NCBI GenBank assembly: GCA_018105865.1
Contig: CM030837.1
Coordinates: 14,998,225-15,062,224, forward strand
Length of the DNA: 64,000 nucleotides
DNA from: Metaphire vulgaris
Lineage: Eukaryota > Annelida > Clitellata > Crassiclitellata > Megascolecidae
Direction: 5' to 3'
The translations under genes were made by a program, and so were the position numbers. Every line of letters starts with the position of its first letter. Positions within the stretch are counted from its first letter, which is position 1. Below the pieces are notes generated by a model. It saw nothing but the letters and a program-made list of their open reading frames with translations, had not been told where the DNA came from and did no database searches. Positions 35,616 through 54,359 of the stretch are shown one piece after another.

Positions 35616-36454
35616 GGTTATTTCTTTTCTAGAATTATCAATTTTAGGGGGTGTCGGTCTCACATTGGGGGGCGTGTTGGAGGGTGTTAGAGGTGCATCT
35701 CAGGCTCGAATTGGGTAAAATTGGGGGTGTCGGTCTCAAATTGGGGGGTGCTGGGGTGGGGATGTCTCTCTGACATCCATTTTGTTCTGCCAACTATAGA
35801 CACCATTCATAGCTTTTATTGTAACATTCGAGACTCGAAATCGCACCGTAGTCTTACTGTCGATTGCCTTCTCTTTGCTGTCATTTCTGTAGATCATAAT
35901 ATCGATGCAGAGAGAAAGTTGCCCGTCTGACACGCTGACGCCATAAGCTACACACTGTGAGCACATCCCCTCCTCGCGTTGGAATAGAAAACTGACAGAA
36001 GGCAACTGGGGAAGTCTCTCTCGTGCACTGTGTCCTGATGTCGCTCGATGATTTGAGACATCATCTTTGACAACGGCACCCCTCCTTTGCCCCCTCTCTC
36101 CCCCCGGCGCCAAATCAAGAAACAGAACTCTGGCGAGCGAATGAATGATCGCGCCGACGCAAGGCCTGTTTTTGTAAAGTAAAAAAAAACGAAATCTTGG
36201 AACTTCTATTCTCGGCCGAAAAGGGGGCGTCGGCGATTTCGCGTCAATATACATCATCACTGTTTCGTATAAGAACATCTCGATTCGACTACTACTGTAG
36301 ATTCTGTGTAAATATATGCACAAACCTAAGAAGAGTCATCGATTATTATATTATTATATAATCACTGCATGTGAGCCTCTGACTTGACGAAACATTTGGT
36401 TTAAATGTGTGTTAGCTAATCGCGTACCGCTATTCGAGTATTCCTAATAAGGCA
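35466..36454. other. Probable GPCR 3' UTR and flank
   Basis: Follows the GPCR stop. It contains a (CT)n tract at 35558-35614 and two copies of TGGGGGGTGTCGGTCTCA-like sequence at 35645-35760. No AATAAA is obvious close by. A 195-codon open frame on the minus strand (35736-36323) shows no domain and is not called. Confidence 0.45.
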
Positions 36455-36735
36455 AAGGTAAAGTTCATCCATAGGCGCTGTGCCCGTAGGTGCCAGTGCT
36501 GATCTCCGGTTTCATGACCTTCAGCCCATAGGTGGCCAAGCCATTCATCAGCGAACGGTGGCCGGTCATTCCGCTGTGACCCCTATGGTTACCTTTGCAA
36601 TGTTGCCATTGCTAGGACTCATTTTACCATCACGAAAAAGGCTGAGTCGAGTTTAGGGCTCCTGCGGACTGACCCGCGACCTCCTGCTCCATAATCCAAC
36701 TTTTGTTACCACTCTGCTAACTTCCCGCCTCCTAA
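36455..36735 (-). mobile_element. tRNA-derived SINE with LINE-derived 3' end
   Basis: The minus-strand head contains TTAGCAGAGTGGTAAC (box A) and GGTCGCGGGTCAGTCC (box B-like). The body runs about 190 bp and ends CACCTACGGGCACAGCGCC, then TATGGATGA. That end closely resembles the 3' coding end of the LINE at 22371-22852 (CACCTACGGGTACAGCACCC, ATGGA). Non-coding. Confidence 0.78.
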
Positions 36736-36959
36736 TGAGTTCAGAAGAGATCTCCCAGTCTACACCTTTTAACCATTGTCACACTACTATGGCATGAAAT
36801 TGTCCATTTTAATTAATTCAACGATTTTTGTTGGTCAACTTTTTGACCCCTCCCTTGTCAACAACTGTCAACTTTCTCAACCCCCTATAATTTTGTTGAA
36901 ACTTTTGAATGGCCCCCACTAGGATCAGTGATGGGTCCCCCTAAAAGTTTAGAAGGTTA

Positions 36960-37805
36960 TTATTTTTGCGGTGATGACCTTTATTCTCTTTCTTTTGTTC
37001 ATCAAGTGACATAATGTGGTGGTGATGACCTTTATTCTCTTTCTTTTGTTCATCAAGTGGCCATAATGTGGTGGTGATGAGGCTATTCTCTTTCTTTTGT
37101 TCAAAAAATGACATAATGTGGTGGTGATGAGATAAATTCATTTTCTTTTGTTTTCGATTGACAGGGTTTGAGATGGTGAGTTTGACCTTTATTCTCTTTC
37201 TTTTGTTCATCAAGTGACATAATTTGGTGGTGATGAAGTTATTCTCTTTCTTTTGTTCATCAAGTGACATAATGTAGTGGTGATGACCTTTATTATTTTC
37301 TTTTGTTCATTTGACATATTGTGGAATTTAGAATGACCTTTATTCTCTTTCTTTTGTTCATCAAGTGACATAATGTGGTGGTGATGACCTTTATTCTCTT
37401 TCTTTTGTTCATCAAGTGACATAATGTGGTGGTGATGACCTTTATTCTCTTTCTTTTGTTCATCAAGTGACATAATGTGGTGGTGATGATTATTTTATTC
37501 TCTTTCTTTTGTTCATTATGACATAATATTGGTGGTGATGACCTTTATTCTCTTTCTTTTGTTCATTTTGATTTTAATTTGAAGAGTGGTGATGATTATT
37601 ATTCTCTTTCTTTTGTTCATCAAGTGACATAATGTGGTGGTGATGACCTTTATTCTCTTTCTTTTGTTCATCAAGTGACATAATGTGGTGGTGATGACCT
37701 TTATTCTCTTTCTTTTGTTCATCAAGTGACATAATGTGGTGGTGATGACCTTTATTCTCTTTCTTTTGTTCATCAAGTGACATAATGTGGTGGTGATGAC
37801 CTTTC
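36960..37805. repeat. 51-bp minisatellite
   Basis: About 16 units, the commonest being GACCTTTATTCTCTTTCTTT, TGTTCATCAAGTGACATAAT and GTGGTGGTGAT in order. Since 51 is a multiple of three, a 17-residue repeat (MSLDEQKKENKGHHHHI) stays open on the minus strand. This is a by-product, not a gene. Several units are internally deleted. The GATGACCTT phrase and the TTGCCTGTCAGG just after the array echo the internal motif of the local MITEs. Confidence 0.95.
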
Positions 37806-38592
37806 TTGCCTGTCAGGCTTTTCCGTTATAATAAATAGTATTCTATGAAATTTCCAATTGTTTATTATTTGTAAAAAATGAAATTGTTGACGTCAACTTC
37901 TCTTGACCTCCTCCCCTGTCAACTTCTGTCAAACTTTGTCAAACCCTCCCCTATTTTGTTGACGTAATTAATGGACAGCCCCTAAGTAAGTAAAAAAATT
38001 TGAATTTATATAGCGCATTCTAAATAGTACCGTAGTAGCTGCTTATTCTTTTGCGCTTGATCTGAATTTGAAATAACAGTAGCGAAGAGATGGGGTCGGT
38101 CAGGAAGGGTCATTTCATCCGAAGGGCCATTATGGTTGGAACATTAAGGCTATGGAGGAAATGATTTTTTTCATAAAGAGAATAGCTTTGGGTTTAAGAT
38201 AAAGAGATTAACCAGTTTTTGATTTGCAGGGTTTGAGATCTAAGAGTTTGGTCTTTGTCGCTTCCAACCCTACGGGAGGTGAAAACTTTTGGGCGTGGGA
38301 GAAGTCAGACTATCTCGGTGCTTTTTCGAAAATCTAAGCGATAGTTCTGATAGTTGTCATTATTTAAGGTAGGTGACGATTTCAAAGCATTTGCTAGAAT
38401 TTAGAATAACTGAGAACGTGCGTAATAATATGCATTTAGATTATAGGGTATGCAAAGAGTGAGGGGCTTCACTTGAAGCAGCATCACTAGGCCCATAGTG
38501 ACAACCCACTGGGATCGTCTACGCTTCGGATTTAAACTGTTGCCAACTCGACGCTTCATACTATTAAAATATATCGAATCCATTGCACAATA

Positions 38593-38594
<2 letters not shown>
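37806..38594. other. Repeat debris, no gene
   Basis: Includes GTTGACGTAATTAATGGACAG then CCCCTAAG at 37955-37986, a terminus shared with 48549 and resembling 59777-60163. Then comes one copy of the TATAGCGC...TGCTTATTC repeat (37984-38060). Confidence 0.5.

Positions 38595-38668
<74 letters not shown>
38595..38668. repeat. (TTA)n microsatellite
   Basis: About 72 bp of pure TTA. Confidence 0.97.
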
Positions 38669-38751
38669 TTCATATGCAATGGCGAGCATCTGTTTTAAAA
38701 TTTTGATTTTCATTTGAAGAGTGTTAGATAATTATAATTCCCGAATATATT

Positions 38752-38757
38752 TTTATT
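38752..38757 (-). promoter_or_regulatory. Candidate polyadenylation signal of the minus-strand gene
   Basis: TTTATT on the + strand reads AATAAA on the minus strand, about 335 bp beyond the stop codon at 39092. Such hexamers are common by chance in AT-rich DNA. Confidence 0.3.
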
Positions 38758-39091
38758 CAGGCGCAAAGAAAAGCTTGCCTCGGGTACCATCTCTAAATTG
38801 AACATTTTTTGCTTGTCAGGATTTTCCGTGTTGGGAACCATGGTAATCATAATCATAACATTTTTCTATGGCAGAACTTACTAGTGGAAGTTGGCTTGAG
38901 ACTAGATTTCATTTCTAACCTATTTCCCCGATATCCCATTCTTGAAAATCCTGGATACGCTGTAACTAATTATTGACCGAGCGCCCTGTCTGGTTATAAT
39001 GTTATTGGTGCAGAAAAATCTATAGAACAGTAGAACTGTTTTCTCAAGCGAAAGACTGCGTTCAGATTGCGTTCAAATAACCGGAAGTTGT

Positions 39092-46895
<7,804 letters not shown>

Positions 46896-46899
46896 CGCT

Positions 46900-47313
46900 G
46901 CAGCCGCGGCAGTCAGCCGTCAGTTTCCAACGTACTTTATCTGTCCACGGAAATGTCCAGCAAGAGTATAGCAGTACGCGGATGTATATGAACGCCTGAC
47001 GTGCACTCACGAGTATTAAGAGAAAACGCGTTTCAACGCGTCTCGGCTGAACCCTTAAAGCGAAGACTTAGGCGGTTATCGTTCAGTTTATAGGACGAGC
47101 GCACGCGAAGTCCATCGTCGTCGTTATCGAACTGTGATTAGGAATTTAGGAGACGCGATTTATTGTTTGGGTCCGCTTTTGTCGATCGGGACCTTTATCA
47201 AAATAATTAACCCTTGATCGCCGGATTACATCGAGTTCAGTTTGCGTTTGCTCATAACGTAAGACGCAGTAAGACACAGGAAAATCCTACTAAACCACTT
47301 AAAAACCAGCTGT
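46900..47313. other. 5' flank of the minus-strand gene
   Basis: Sequence upstream of the start at 46895. No TATA box is evident. GC-rich up to about 47130 and AT-rich beyond, which is compatible with a promoter region but not diagnostic. Confidence 0.4.
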
Positions 47314-47316
47314 TGC

Positions 47317-47368
<52 letters not shown>

Positions 47369-47378
47369 TATTATTATT

Positions 47379-47422
<44 letters not shown>
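47314..47422. repeat. (TTA)n(GTT)n microsatellite
   Basis: About 65 bp TTA followed by about 40 bp GTT. Confidence 0.97.
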
Positions 47423-47424
<2 letters not shown>

Positions 47425-47639
47425 GAATTTTATAGAAAAAGTTCAGTTTGTTCGGGAAGAGGGGTCTTAAAAGGCGAACAAAGCACGTCATAAATGAGAA
47501 TCGATAAATGTTTGTTTACAAATAATATGTAGAGACATACTTACATCAGTCACAGTTCTCTATATTTCTTTTAATGGCTACCGTCAAATAAATCTGCAGC
47601 AGCTTACAGAAACATCAACAGAAAAAGACCCAGGGAGTC

Positions 47640-47793
47640 CAGTGTTCCCTCTAAGCTGCGCAACCGTGCGCTGGCGCACAGATTTCCAGCTCGTAGCGCA
47701 TAAATGTTTGCCTCGGCGCAGGAGCAGGCAATATGGTAACATTTGTGTTATTGGTTTTAAATCTATATATAGATAGAAATGTAAAATGACGTA
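47640..47793. other. Repeat edge, no gene
   Basis: AGTGTTCCCTCTAAGCTGCGC at 47641 resembles common dispersed-repeat starts (compare ATGTTCCCTCTAAGC at 29632). No open frame of interest. Confidence 0.4.
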
Positions 47794-48549
47794 GGGAAAA
47801 TGCTCATTAATTGCGTCGACAAAATAGGGCGAGGGGGTTTGAAAAAGTTGGACACTTGTTGACGGTCAGAGGGGCAAGATAAATTGACGTCAACAATTTC
47901 ATTTTTTACAACAAATTTAATAAACACAATTAAATGAATTATAATTTAATAATCGGTGCATTGGTCCTCCGTGGTACACACTCGCTCGCTTGTCAACAGC
48001 CCACCGCTTTAATCCTTAACCGTCTGCGCTCTTACCTAGGAGTCAGGGCCTGTTTTAATACAAAATTTATCAGTGCACAAAATTTCAAAATTTCTCACCA
48101 TCAACTTTGAAAAAAATCTTGACAAGCAAAATACAGGTCGTCGCCGGGCAGGACTCATTCATTTGCGCCCCTGAAATCGGGTGACGACCTTTTTTGCTTA
48201 TCCCAAAAATTAATCTAGATATACTTTATACACAATATCACGATATGTCAATATGTCATTTTATTATTTTATCACTGCACATTTTGTGTATCACTGCACG
48301 TTAAACAGGCCATGTGTAGATAGCCATAGTCTTGCGTCATTGTATTTTGGTTTTTAAACGTTCTATGTAAATCGTAAACAGGGGTAAGAATTCCCTACAA
48401 ATTTTTGACATAATTTATAGACGGCCCCTTGAATGGGGGAGTTTTTGACATTATTTTAGAGGATCGCCGAAAGTTTGACAGTTGTTGACAGGAGGGAGGG
48501 TGGTCAAAATTGCCGAAAAATTGTTGAAGTAATTAATGGACGGTCCCTA
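47794..48549. mobile_element. Possible PIF/Harbinger-like element, about 756 bp
   Basis: The right end ATTAATGGACGGTCCC precedes TAA. The left end GGGAAAATGCTCATTAATTGC is a degenerate inverse. Inside are GTTGACGTCAAC-type repeats in both orientations and two copies of the internal MITE motif (48115 and 48182). The left 3-bp flank does not match TAA. Confidence 0.45.
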
Positions 48550-48834
48550 ATCAGTCGTCAGTCAAGACAAACGCAGAGTCGAAAGGTGGGAACTGTCCAG
48601 AACTGTCCAGAGTCAGACCGGGGCCTAAGAGAGATCCTTTGACGGGCACAGAGGCTCTGCAAATGGTCATTTCAGATCGGATCAAATCAAGGCATTCTTC
48701 ATGCAGAAGCAATGATCTTGCATCTATGCATGCTTGTATGTATGTGCATATGAATGAATGAATGAATGTATGCGTGCATGTGTCTGCTTGTATGCCTCAA
48801 GATACGTCCAATCTGCGCCTCTATGGCTGCTATA

Positions 48835-49018
48835 CAGTGGCGGCTCCACAGGGGCCCAGGGTTCCGTGCCCCCTATTGAGTGCCTGGGCCCCAGTGGCCC
48901 CCTGTTGGGACCTATACTTAATACTACATACCTAACAACAAATGGTTGCCTCCCATGATTAGAAGTTGCCACCCCAACGGCCCCCACTTGCCAAATCCTG
49001 GAGTCGCCACCGCCACTG
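48835..49018 (-). mobile_element. hAT MITE family 1, copy 3 (184 bp, perfect TSD)
   Basis: TIRs CAGTGGCGGCTCCA and GCCACCGCCACTG; flanking CTGCTATA (48827-48834 and 49019-49026) is identical. Orientation opposite to 3474. Confidence 0.92.
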
Positions 49019-49026
49019 CTGCTATA

Positions 49027-50248
49027 ACGCTTGCCAAAGTGCCCATTGACTTTTGCCTTCGCCAAGCTTACGGCGTAAAAAAATCGCCTCAGAAACCCTA
49101 TCACCGTATACGATGTACACATGCATGCATGCAGCTATGCGAGTGAGTAAATAGGTATGTACGCAGGCACGTGCATGCATGCATTGAGAAAGAAAGAAAG
49201 AAGGAATGGTTTTGATGGTTTTGCTTGGAGCGGGGTAGGGGGTGGTGGCGCTTTTTCGAGACCGAAGTTTTCTCGGGTCAAGTGTATTTTGGCGTTCGTT
49301 GTGCAATTAAATCTCTCTCCTCCTTCCGTCCGTTCCTCCTTCCTTCCTTCCTTCCGTCGTCGTCGACAGAGAATGATTTAGATCGAGACGGAAGAAGGAT
49401 CTCGATCATCGCGTTCAGCTGATGATCAAAGAAGCGTTTTGATGGAGAAAAACCATTCATCCGTCGATCGTCAGGTGCAACAACAAGACAAGACGGGCAC
49501 ACGTCACGTGATCACGACCACACAACGCAAACAAAAGGCGGCCTGTTAAGGCGGTCAGTCACGAAGACAGACAGATAGACAGACAGACAGACAAACAGAC
49601 AGGCGAAGAAGCGGATGTGCAAATATGGACACAGATAGACTGATAGTCATAGGCAGACAGGCATACATAGATTATGAGAGAGGATGCTGTATATATAAAC
49701 ATGAAAATGTAGGGCCTATATACTGTACGCAGTGGCGTAGCGAGGGGCAGCAGTGGGGCGAACCGCCCCGGGCGGCATTTGCTCTAGGGGCGGTATTTTC
49801 GAAATGTTTTTAATTTTTAAGTTTCTACTTTTATGATGCGATAAGTTTTATTTGCTTGTCAGTAATTTTGGGGAAGTTGATAACATTTTAAACGTTTTTT
49901 GCTTGTCAAGAATAATTTCAGGAAGTCTAGAACTTATTTCTTTTCACTTTTTTTGGTTGCCAGATTTTTCGGAGGCGGCACTTTTTTCGCCCCGGTTTGT
50001 GGCGCAATTTTGGCCAAGCTCACGTCGACTGTCTTCGAAAACGTTTCAAGAGTATTTCGAGGAAAAGGAGGCAGCGAGAACAAGCGATGATTGGCATGCA
50101 GCTATGAACAAGCAAAACCGTCCTCAGACTCAGAGTAACTGCATATAGCGACAGTCGAAGCATCCAAGTCTTACGATTTACTTAGTGGAGGTTCGAACGA
50201 ATCGAATTTCTTCTTCCTGCTATGAAAAAATTGCAACTCTTCGTAAAC

Positions 50249-50296
<48 letters not shown>

Positions 50297-50732
50297 GAAA
50301 ATAAAATACTCTATCAGTCTATCTCATCGACAAGGAATGAGCTTTATCAGTGGCGTCGCCAGGATTTCGGAATAGGGGCACGTCGAAATTTTCAGTTTTC
50401 AAGTGAAAAAGATCTTGACGAGTAAAAAAAAACGTCGTCATGTTAATTAATCTCCAGCGCTTCTTTCATTGACACGTTCTCATACGACATACCCCTCACC
50501 CCAACTACTAACGGTTTCGCACAAGCCCCACGACCGGTCCCAGCCCGATTAGGAAGGGCGACCCCCCCCCCCCCGTGAGGCCATGGCTATTTGATCGTAT
50601 GACCTGCTTCTGTTCCGACTCTGCTGTTAATGGTTGCGTTCTAAAAATTCTGGATTGCCAATTTTTAGATATGAATCTGTTATTAATTAAACACGGGCGT
50701 TAAGTCTTAGGCCTAGAGGGATAATTTTGAAG
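49027..50732. other. No gene; MITE ends and a TTA tract
   Basis: Single family-2 ends GCAGTGGCGTAGCGAGGGG (49730) and CAGTGGCGTCGCCAGG (50349) without clear partners. GCTTGTCA motifs at 49853 and 49901. (TTA)n at 50250-50297. GTTCGAACGAATCGAATTTC at 50192 is repeated, diverged, at 52440. Purine-rich GACAGATAGACAG at 49567-49600. Confidence 0.5.
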
Positions 50733-50986
50733 CATTGGAGGTTCCACATAGGGCCCGGGCGACCTGGTGCCCCAGTGACCCTAGAAACATGAATACCTGC
50801 CCCAGTGACCCAAGAAACATGCCCCATATTGAGAGCCTGGCCCCAGTGGCCCCAGTTGGGTTACTCAACCCATGATTAAACAACAAATGGTTGGCCGCCA
50901 TGAGAAGTTGCCACCCCAGCGGCCCCCACCCAACGGTCCCCACTGCCCCAACGGTCCCCACTTGCCAAATCCTGGAGCCGCCACTG
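50733..50986 (-). mobile_element. hAT MITE family 1, copy 4 (254 bp)
   Basis: The left end CATTGGAGGTTCCACA is a degenerate CAGTGGCGGCTCCA; the right end is GAGCCGCCACTG. Flanks TTTTGAAG and TTTCGAAG match at 7 of 8. Longer than its relatives because GCCCCAGTGACC and CAACGGTCCCCACT segments are duplicated inside. Confidence 0.83.
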
Positions 50987-50994
50987 TTTCGAAG

Positions 50995-52556
50995 TCGTTT
51001 GGAGAAAATAATTTGTTTTTACAGTTGTGGTTTAGCATAATATAAGCCGCACGAATTTTAAAACGAACTTGTCGTGCACGTAGCAATGGAAGCATAGGAG
51101 TACTTTGAACTGTCTTTAAGTTTCGTTTATTTTGATGAAAAGAAACAAACGATAGGATGATATCTCTCGCAAGAGTCAATACGCGATTTTAAAGTTGCTA
51201 TTTGATGGTTAAAATGGTGGTTATTGAGAATAAACACAGGGACGCGATTGGCACTCGACGACCAATGAATGCTATACTTATTAATACTATGAAAAAAGAC
51301 TTGAATATTGTGGATTGACAACATTGACATCATTTAACCAAAATGATAACTGGGGATCGAGCGATATATCCGTCCATTTTACATTGAGTTACCAGAAAAG
51401 GGTGGATGGTTAAATAGGAAAATCTTTTAATGCAAGTGGTTAAGAAAGAGAAGAAACAATTTTTGGGCAATTTTTGATTTTACAAGAAACATACAAAATG
51501 ACTTTTGACTGGGATCAAGTAGATGTGCAATAACGAGTTGATTTTTCCGATTTGACCAGACCCCTTTTTAGCAGTCGAGTGTCAAAAAGAGGTTATGACC
51601 AACTGCCTTTTCCAAATTCTGAAACCAGTTTTTGAAAAGGGTGGATGGACCAACTTCTCTTGGTCAACAACTGAAAATCTTTTTTTTAGTTGCAAATCAA
51701 TGGTGGATCAGATGTGCAACAGTTTGGACGAAAAGACAGTAACAGGCGAAATAAGCGCCTGGACAGATTACCCGATTTTTCCCAGTACTTTAATCTCGTT
51801 CTCTGCAACGTCATGCAGGAGTCAATAAATTAACTATAGACTGTCAGGTCCTTCTAGTTTTTGCACACCACTGAAGTTGAGGTATAGATCCTTCAAAGAG
51901 GCCAAATTCTCTCAGTTCTGGATCACTTTAACCATTTATTTCTAACGTAATGTAGAAATGGACAAGTATTCTCGGGGCAAACGGGTAGAGGGTTAATACG
52001 ATTGTTCTGAAGACTATGTATGGACTGCGCGATTAGCGAGAGAGGAATAATAAAATTCTCCATCTATGCTGTCTTGTTCCTCCCTAAGAATAAGTTCTCC
52101 AGAACAGCCAACGCTTCCAGGTTTTTCGAATTTTTCGAATCCCATTAGAACCCGTTTCCAGTAATTTCAACTGATTTGACTTAATAAGTGATGAAAGTGA
52201 TCAATGCTTTCAATCTTCGTAATTCGAATTTCAACCAGAAAGAGCTTTTCCTGCGACGCCTGATCCTCAATTCTCGTCGTACGATTGGACGGCACATAGG
52301 CCTAGAGAAATTGACGGGTTGTAAAGTCTTGCAAACTGTCTGTCAGCGAGAGATGAGACTTGTGCGGTGCAACGCCAAGCGACAGCCTATTATTATTATT
52401 ATTATAACTAGCCCCCTAAGCCGTAAGATTTATTCATTCGAAGTTCGAGCGAATCTAATTTCTTCCTCCTGCGACAAAAAATACAACTCCGTGTAAACTA
52501 TGGGACTTTGTGCTCGACTGCCATATATCGCGCGACGAAGAGGAGTGGTTGCACGG
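50995..52556. other. No gene seen
   Basis: AT-rich. 51345-51420 is related to the piggyBac-like micro-MITE at 28768. 52385-52500 shares its AATTTCTTCCTCCTGC stretch with 50200-50220. No coding signature. Confidence 0.45.
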
Positions 52557-52557
52557 G

Positions 52558-52601
<44 letters not shown>
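52557..52601. repeat. (GA)n microsatellite
   Basis: About 42 bp of GA. Confidence 0.97.
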
Positions 52602-52604
<3 letters not shown>

Positions 52605-53055
52605 TGCTGAACGATGCATTAGAGCGGGCGTTCCAATCAATCGCTGGGTAATTTCGCATATAAACAGATCGTCGAAAACCAAAAACTTATTTCAGAGCGC
52701 CAATCTTCATCAGCCAACCTGCGAATCTTTCGAACCGGTCTGTCATCTGAGCGACGGCGGAGGCCCTCAATAGCTTCGCGCATGGATGCGACCATAGGAC
52801 ACAAGACAGAAAAGACTCATTCACATTTGACTGAAGAATAATAGAAGACGCAGCGAAACGTTTCTCCTCTTTCTGTGTCTGTCTCTCGAGTCGGCGTCGC
52901 ATTATTACGACGGATGCCTTTGATCGGATGAAGACGTTGTGTGGAGACTGTCGACTTCGAATCACGCTAAGCATGGAAACGCCGACATGCAGGTAACGAT
53001 TTATCCATTATTTCGCGAATAATTAATCTGTTCTGCGTTGTCAGTATTTTTTGAT

Positions 53056-53205
53056 GCTGGGACAAAATGTCTCAGCGGACAAAATATAACCCTAAGTCAA
53101 ACCTTAACCCTAACTAAACACGACATTTTGTCCGCTGACATTTTGTGATTTTTGTCACCATGAAATTTTGTCCGTGACATTTTGTCCGAGGACATTTTGT
53201 CCGGC
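53056..53205. repeat. GACAAAATGTC inverted repeat with telomere-like core
   Basis: GACAAAATGTCTCAGCGGAC faces several ACATTTTGTCCGCTGAC/ACATTTTGTCCG units. Between them lies AACCCTAAGTCAAACCTTAA then CCCTAACT, a degenerate telomeric patch. Confidence 0.7.
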
Positions 53206-53324
53206 CACGTTTTTTTGGTTCTCAATCTGCGGCTGACTGACTTCATCGTCGACTAATTTTTTGTCCAATTTTCTCACATAATTATTGTCGATGTCGTTGT
53301 GACTCAACTGTCAGTTGTCCACTG

Positions 53325-53331
53325 ACTGCCT

Positions 53332-53365
<34 letters not shown>

Positions 53366-53460
53366 GTCATCATCATCGCCATCATCATCATCATCATTAT
53401 CATTACATTATCACCATCGCCAACACCACTACCGCCGCCGCCGCCACCACCTCCAACACC
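53325..53460. repeat. (CGT)n/(CAT)n/(CCG)n microsatellite
   Basis: CGT, CCG, CAT and CAC blocks in succession. It ends at the family-1 MITE at 53468. Confidence 0.93.
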
Positions 53461-53467
53461 ATCGCCA

Positions 53468-53650
53468 CAGTTGAGGCTCCACATAGGCGTACGGGGGGCC
53501 CGAGCCTCCCTATTGAATGCCTAGCCCTTTGCCCTCCCCCTGTTGGGGCCCTATACTTACTACTACATACCTATCAACAAATGGTTGACCCCATGCTTAG
53601 AAGTTGCCACCCCAGCGCCCGCCCCTTGCCAAATCCTGGAGCTGCCGTTG
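53468..53650 (-). mobile_element. hAT MITE family 1, copy 5 (183 bp)
   Basis: Degenerate ends CAGTTGAGGCTCCACA and GGAGCTGCCGTTG; flanks CATCGCCA and CACCACCA agree at 6 of 8. An ACC/CAT microsatellite follows to 53700. Confidence 0.75.
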
Positions 53651-53660
53651 CACCACCACC

Positions 53661-53694
<34 letters not shown>

Positions 53695-53864
53695 TCATCC
53701 CCGCTGCGTTTCTCTTCGCATCTCTCTCCATTCCATAAAGAGCCACAAAATGGAATTTGAGAATTAGAGCGATGCTGTTCTACCCGTTCCTAAAAAAACG
53801 TCCAGACTTTCAGTTAAGAGTCTGTCTCGTCTGCTTCTTCTCTCTGGCGGTCGTGAAGTATGAT

Positions 53865-53909
53865 CAGTGGCGTAGCCAAGGGAGCTTGGAAATCCTCGCT
53901 ACGCCACTG
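53865..53909. mobile_element. 45-bp hAT-type micro-MITE, perfect TSD
   Basis: The element is little more than two facing termini: CAGTGGCGTAGCCAAGG on the left and CTCGCTACGCCACTG on the right, about 13 bp apart. The identical 8-mers AGTATGAT flank it (53857-53864 and 53910-53917). The TIRs are those of family 2 (54046-54346). Confidence 0.9.
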
Positions 53910-54045
53910 AGTATGATTCACCCAATTGTGCGCTCAATGAGCTAGCCTCTCTTTATTCAATAGCGAAGAGTGCGGTCTTGTGAGAGGAAATTTTGCGTGG
54001 ACGTCATAGATACACATACGAATTGTACACCGTATGTACAGATAC

Positions 54046-54346
54046 CAGTGGCGTAGCCAATGGGGGGGTGTTAGGGGTTAAACTCGCCCCCTTGGTTACC
54101 GAAGAAAACAATGTTTGCATTCTTTTCCATACATTTTTCATTTTCGGACGCGATTTTGGGAGTCAAAACTCTGGCTGCATGCCGATTGGAAAAAATTTCT
54201 AAGTGCTATAGAAAATAGAAAGAATACGAAGGTGACGACCTTTCGTTTGCTTGCCAGCTCCTAAAAAAGAGAAAATAAAAATAATTTTCCAAAGTTTGGT
54301 CACGATCGAAACCAAACCCCTTCCGAAAATCCTGGCTACGCCACTG
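54046..54346. mobile_element. hAT MITE family 2, 301 bp
   Basis: Ends CAGTGGCGTAGCCAATGGGG and CCTGGCTACGCCACTG; flanks ACAGATAC and ACAGGTAC match at 7 of 8. Contains GACGACCTTTCGTTTGCTTG, a version of the shared internal motif. Confidence 0.9.
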
Positions 54347-54359
54347 ACAGGTACGCATT

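Noticed and set aside
35736..36323. 195-codon open frame on the minus strand
   Set aside because: No domain, signal or conserved pattern; lies in the likely 3' region of the GPCR. Without homologues I do not call it.
36675..36735. Functional tRNA gene on the minus strand
   Set aside because: Degenerate box B and long SINE body.
36941..37783. HHHHIMSLDEQKKENKG repeat protein
   Set aside because: By-product of a 51-bp minisatellite; units with deletions shift the frame, showing no selection on it.
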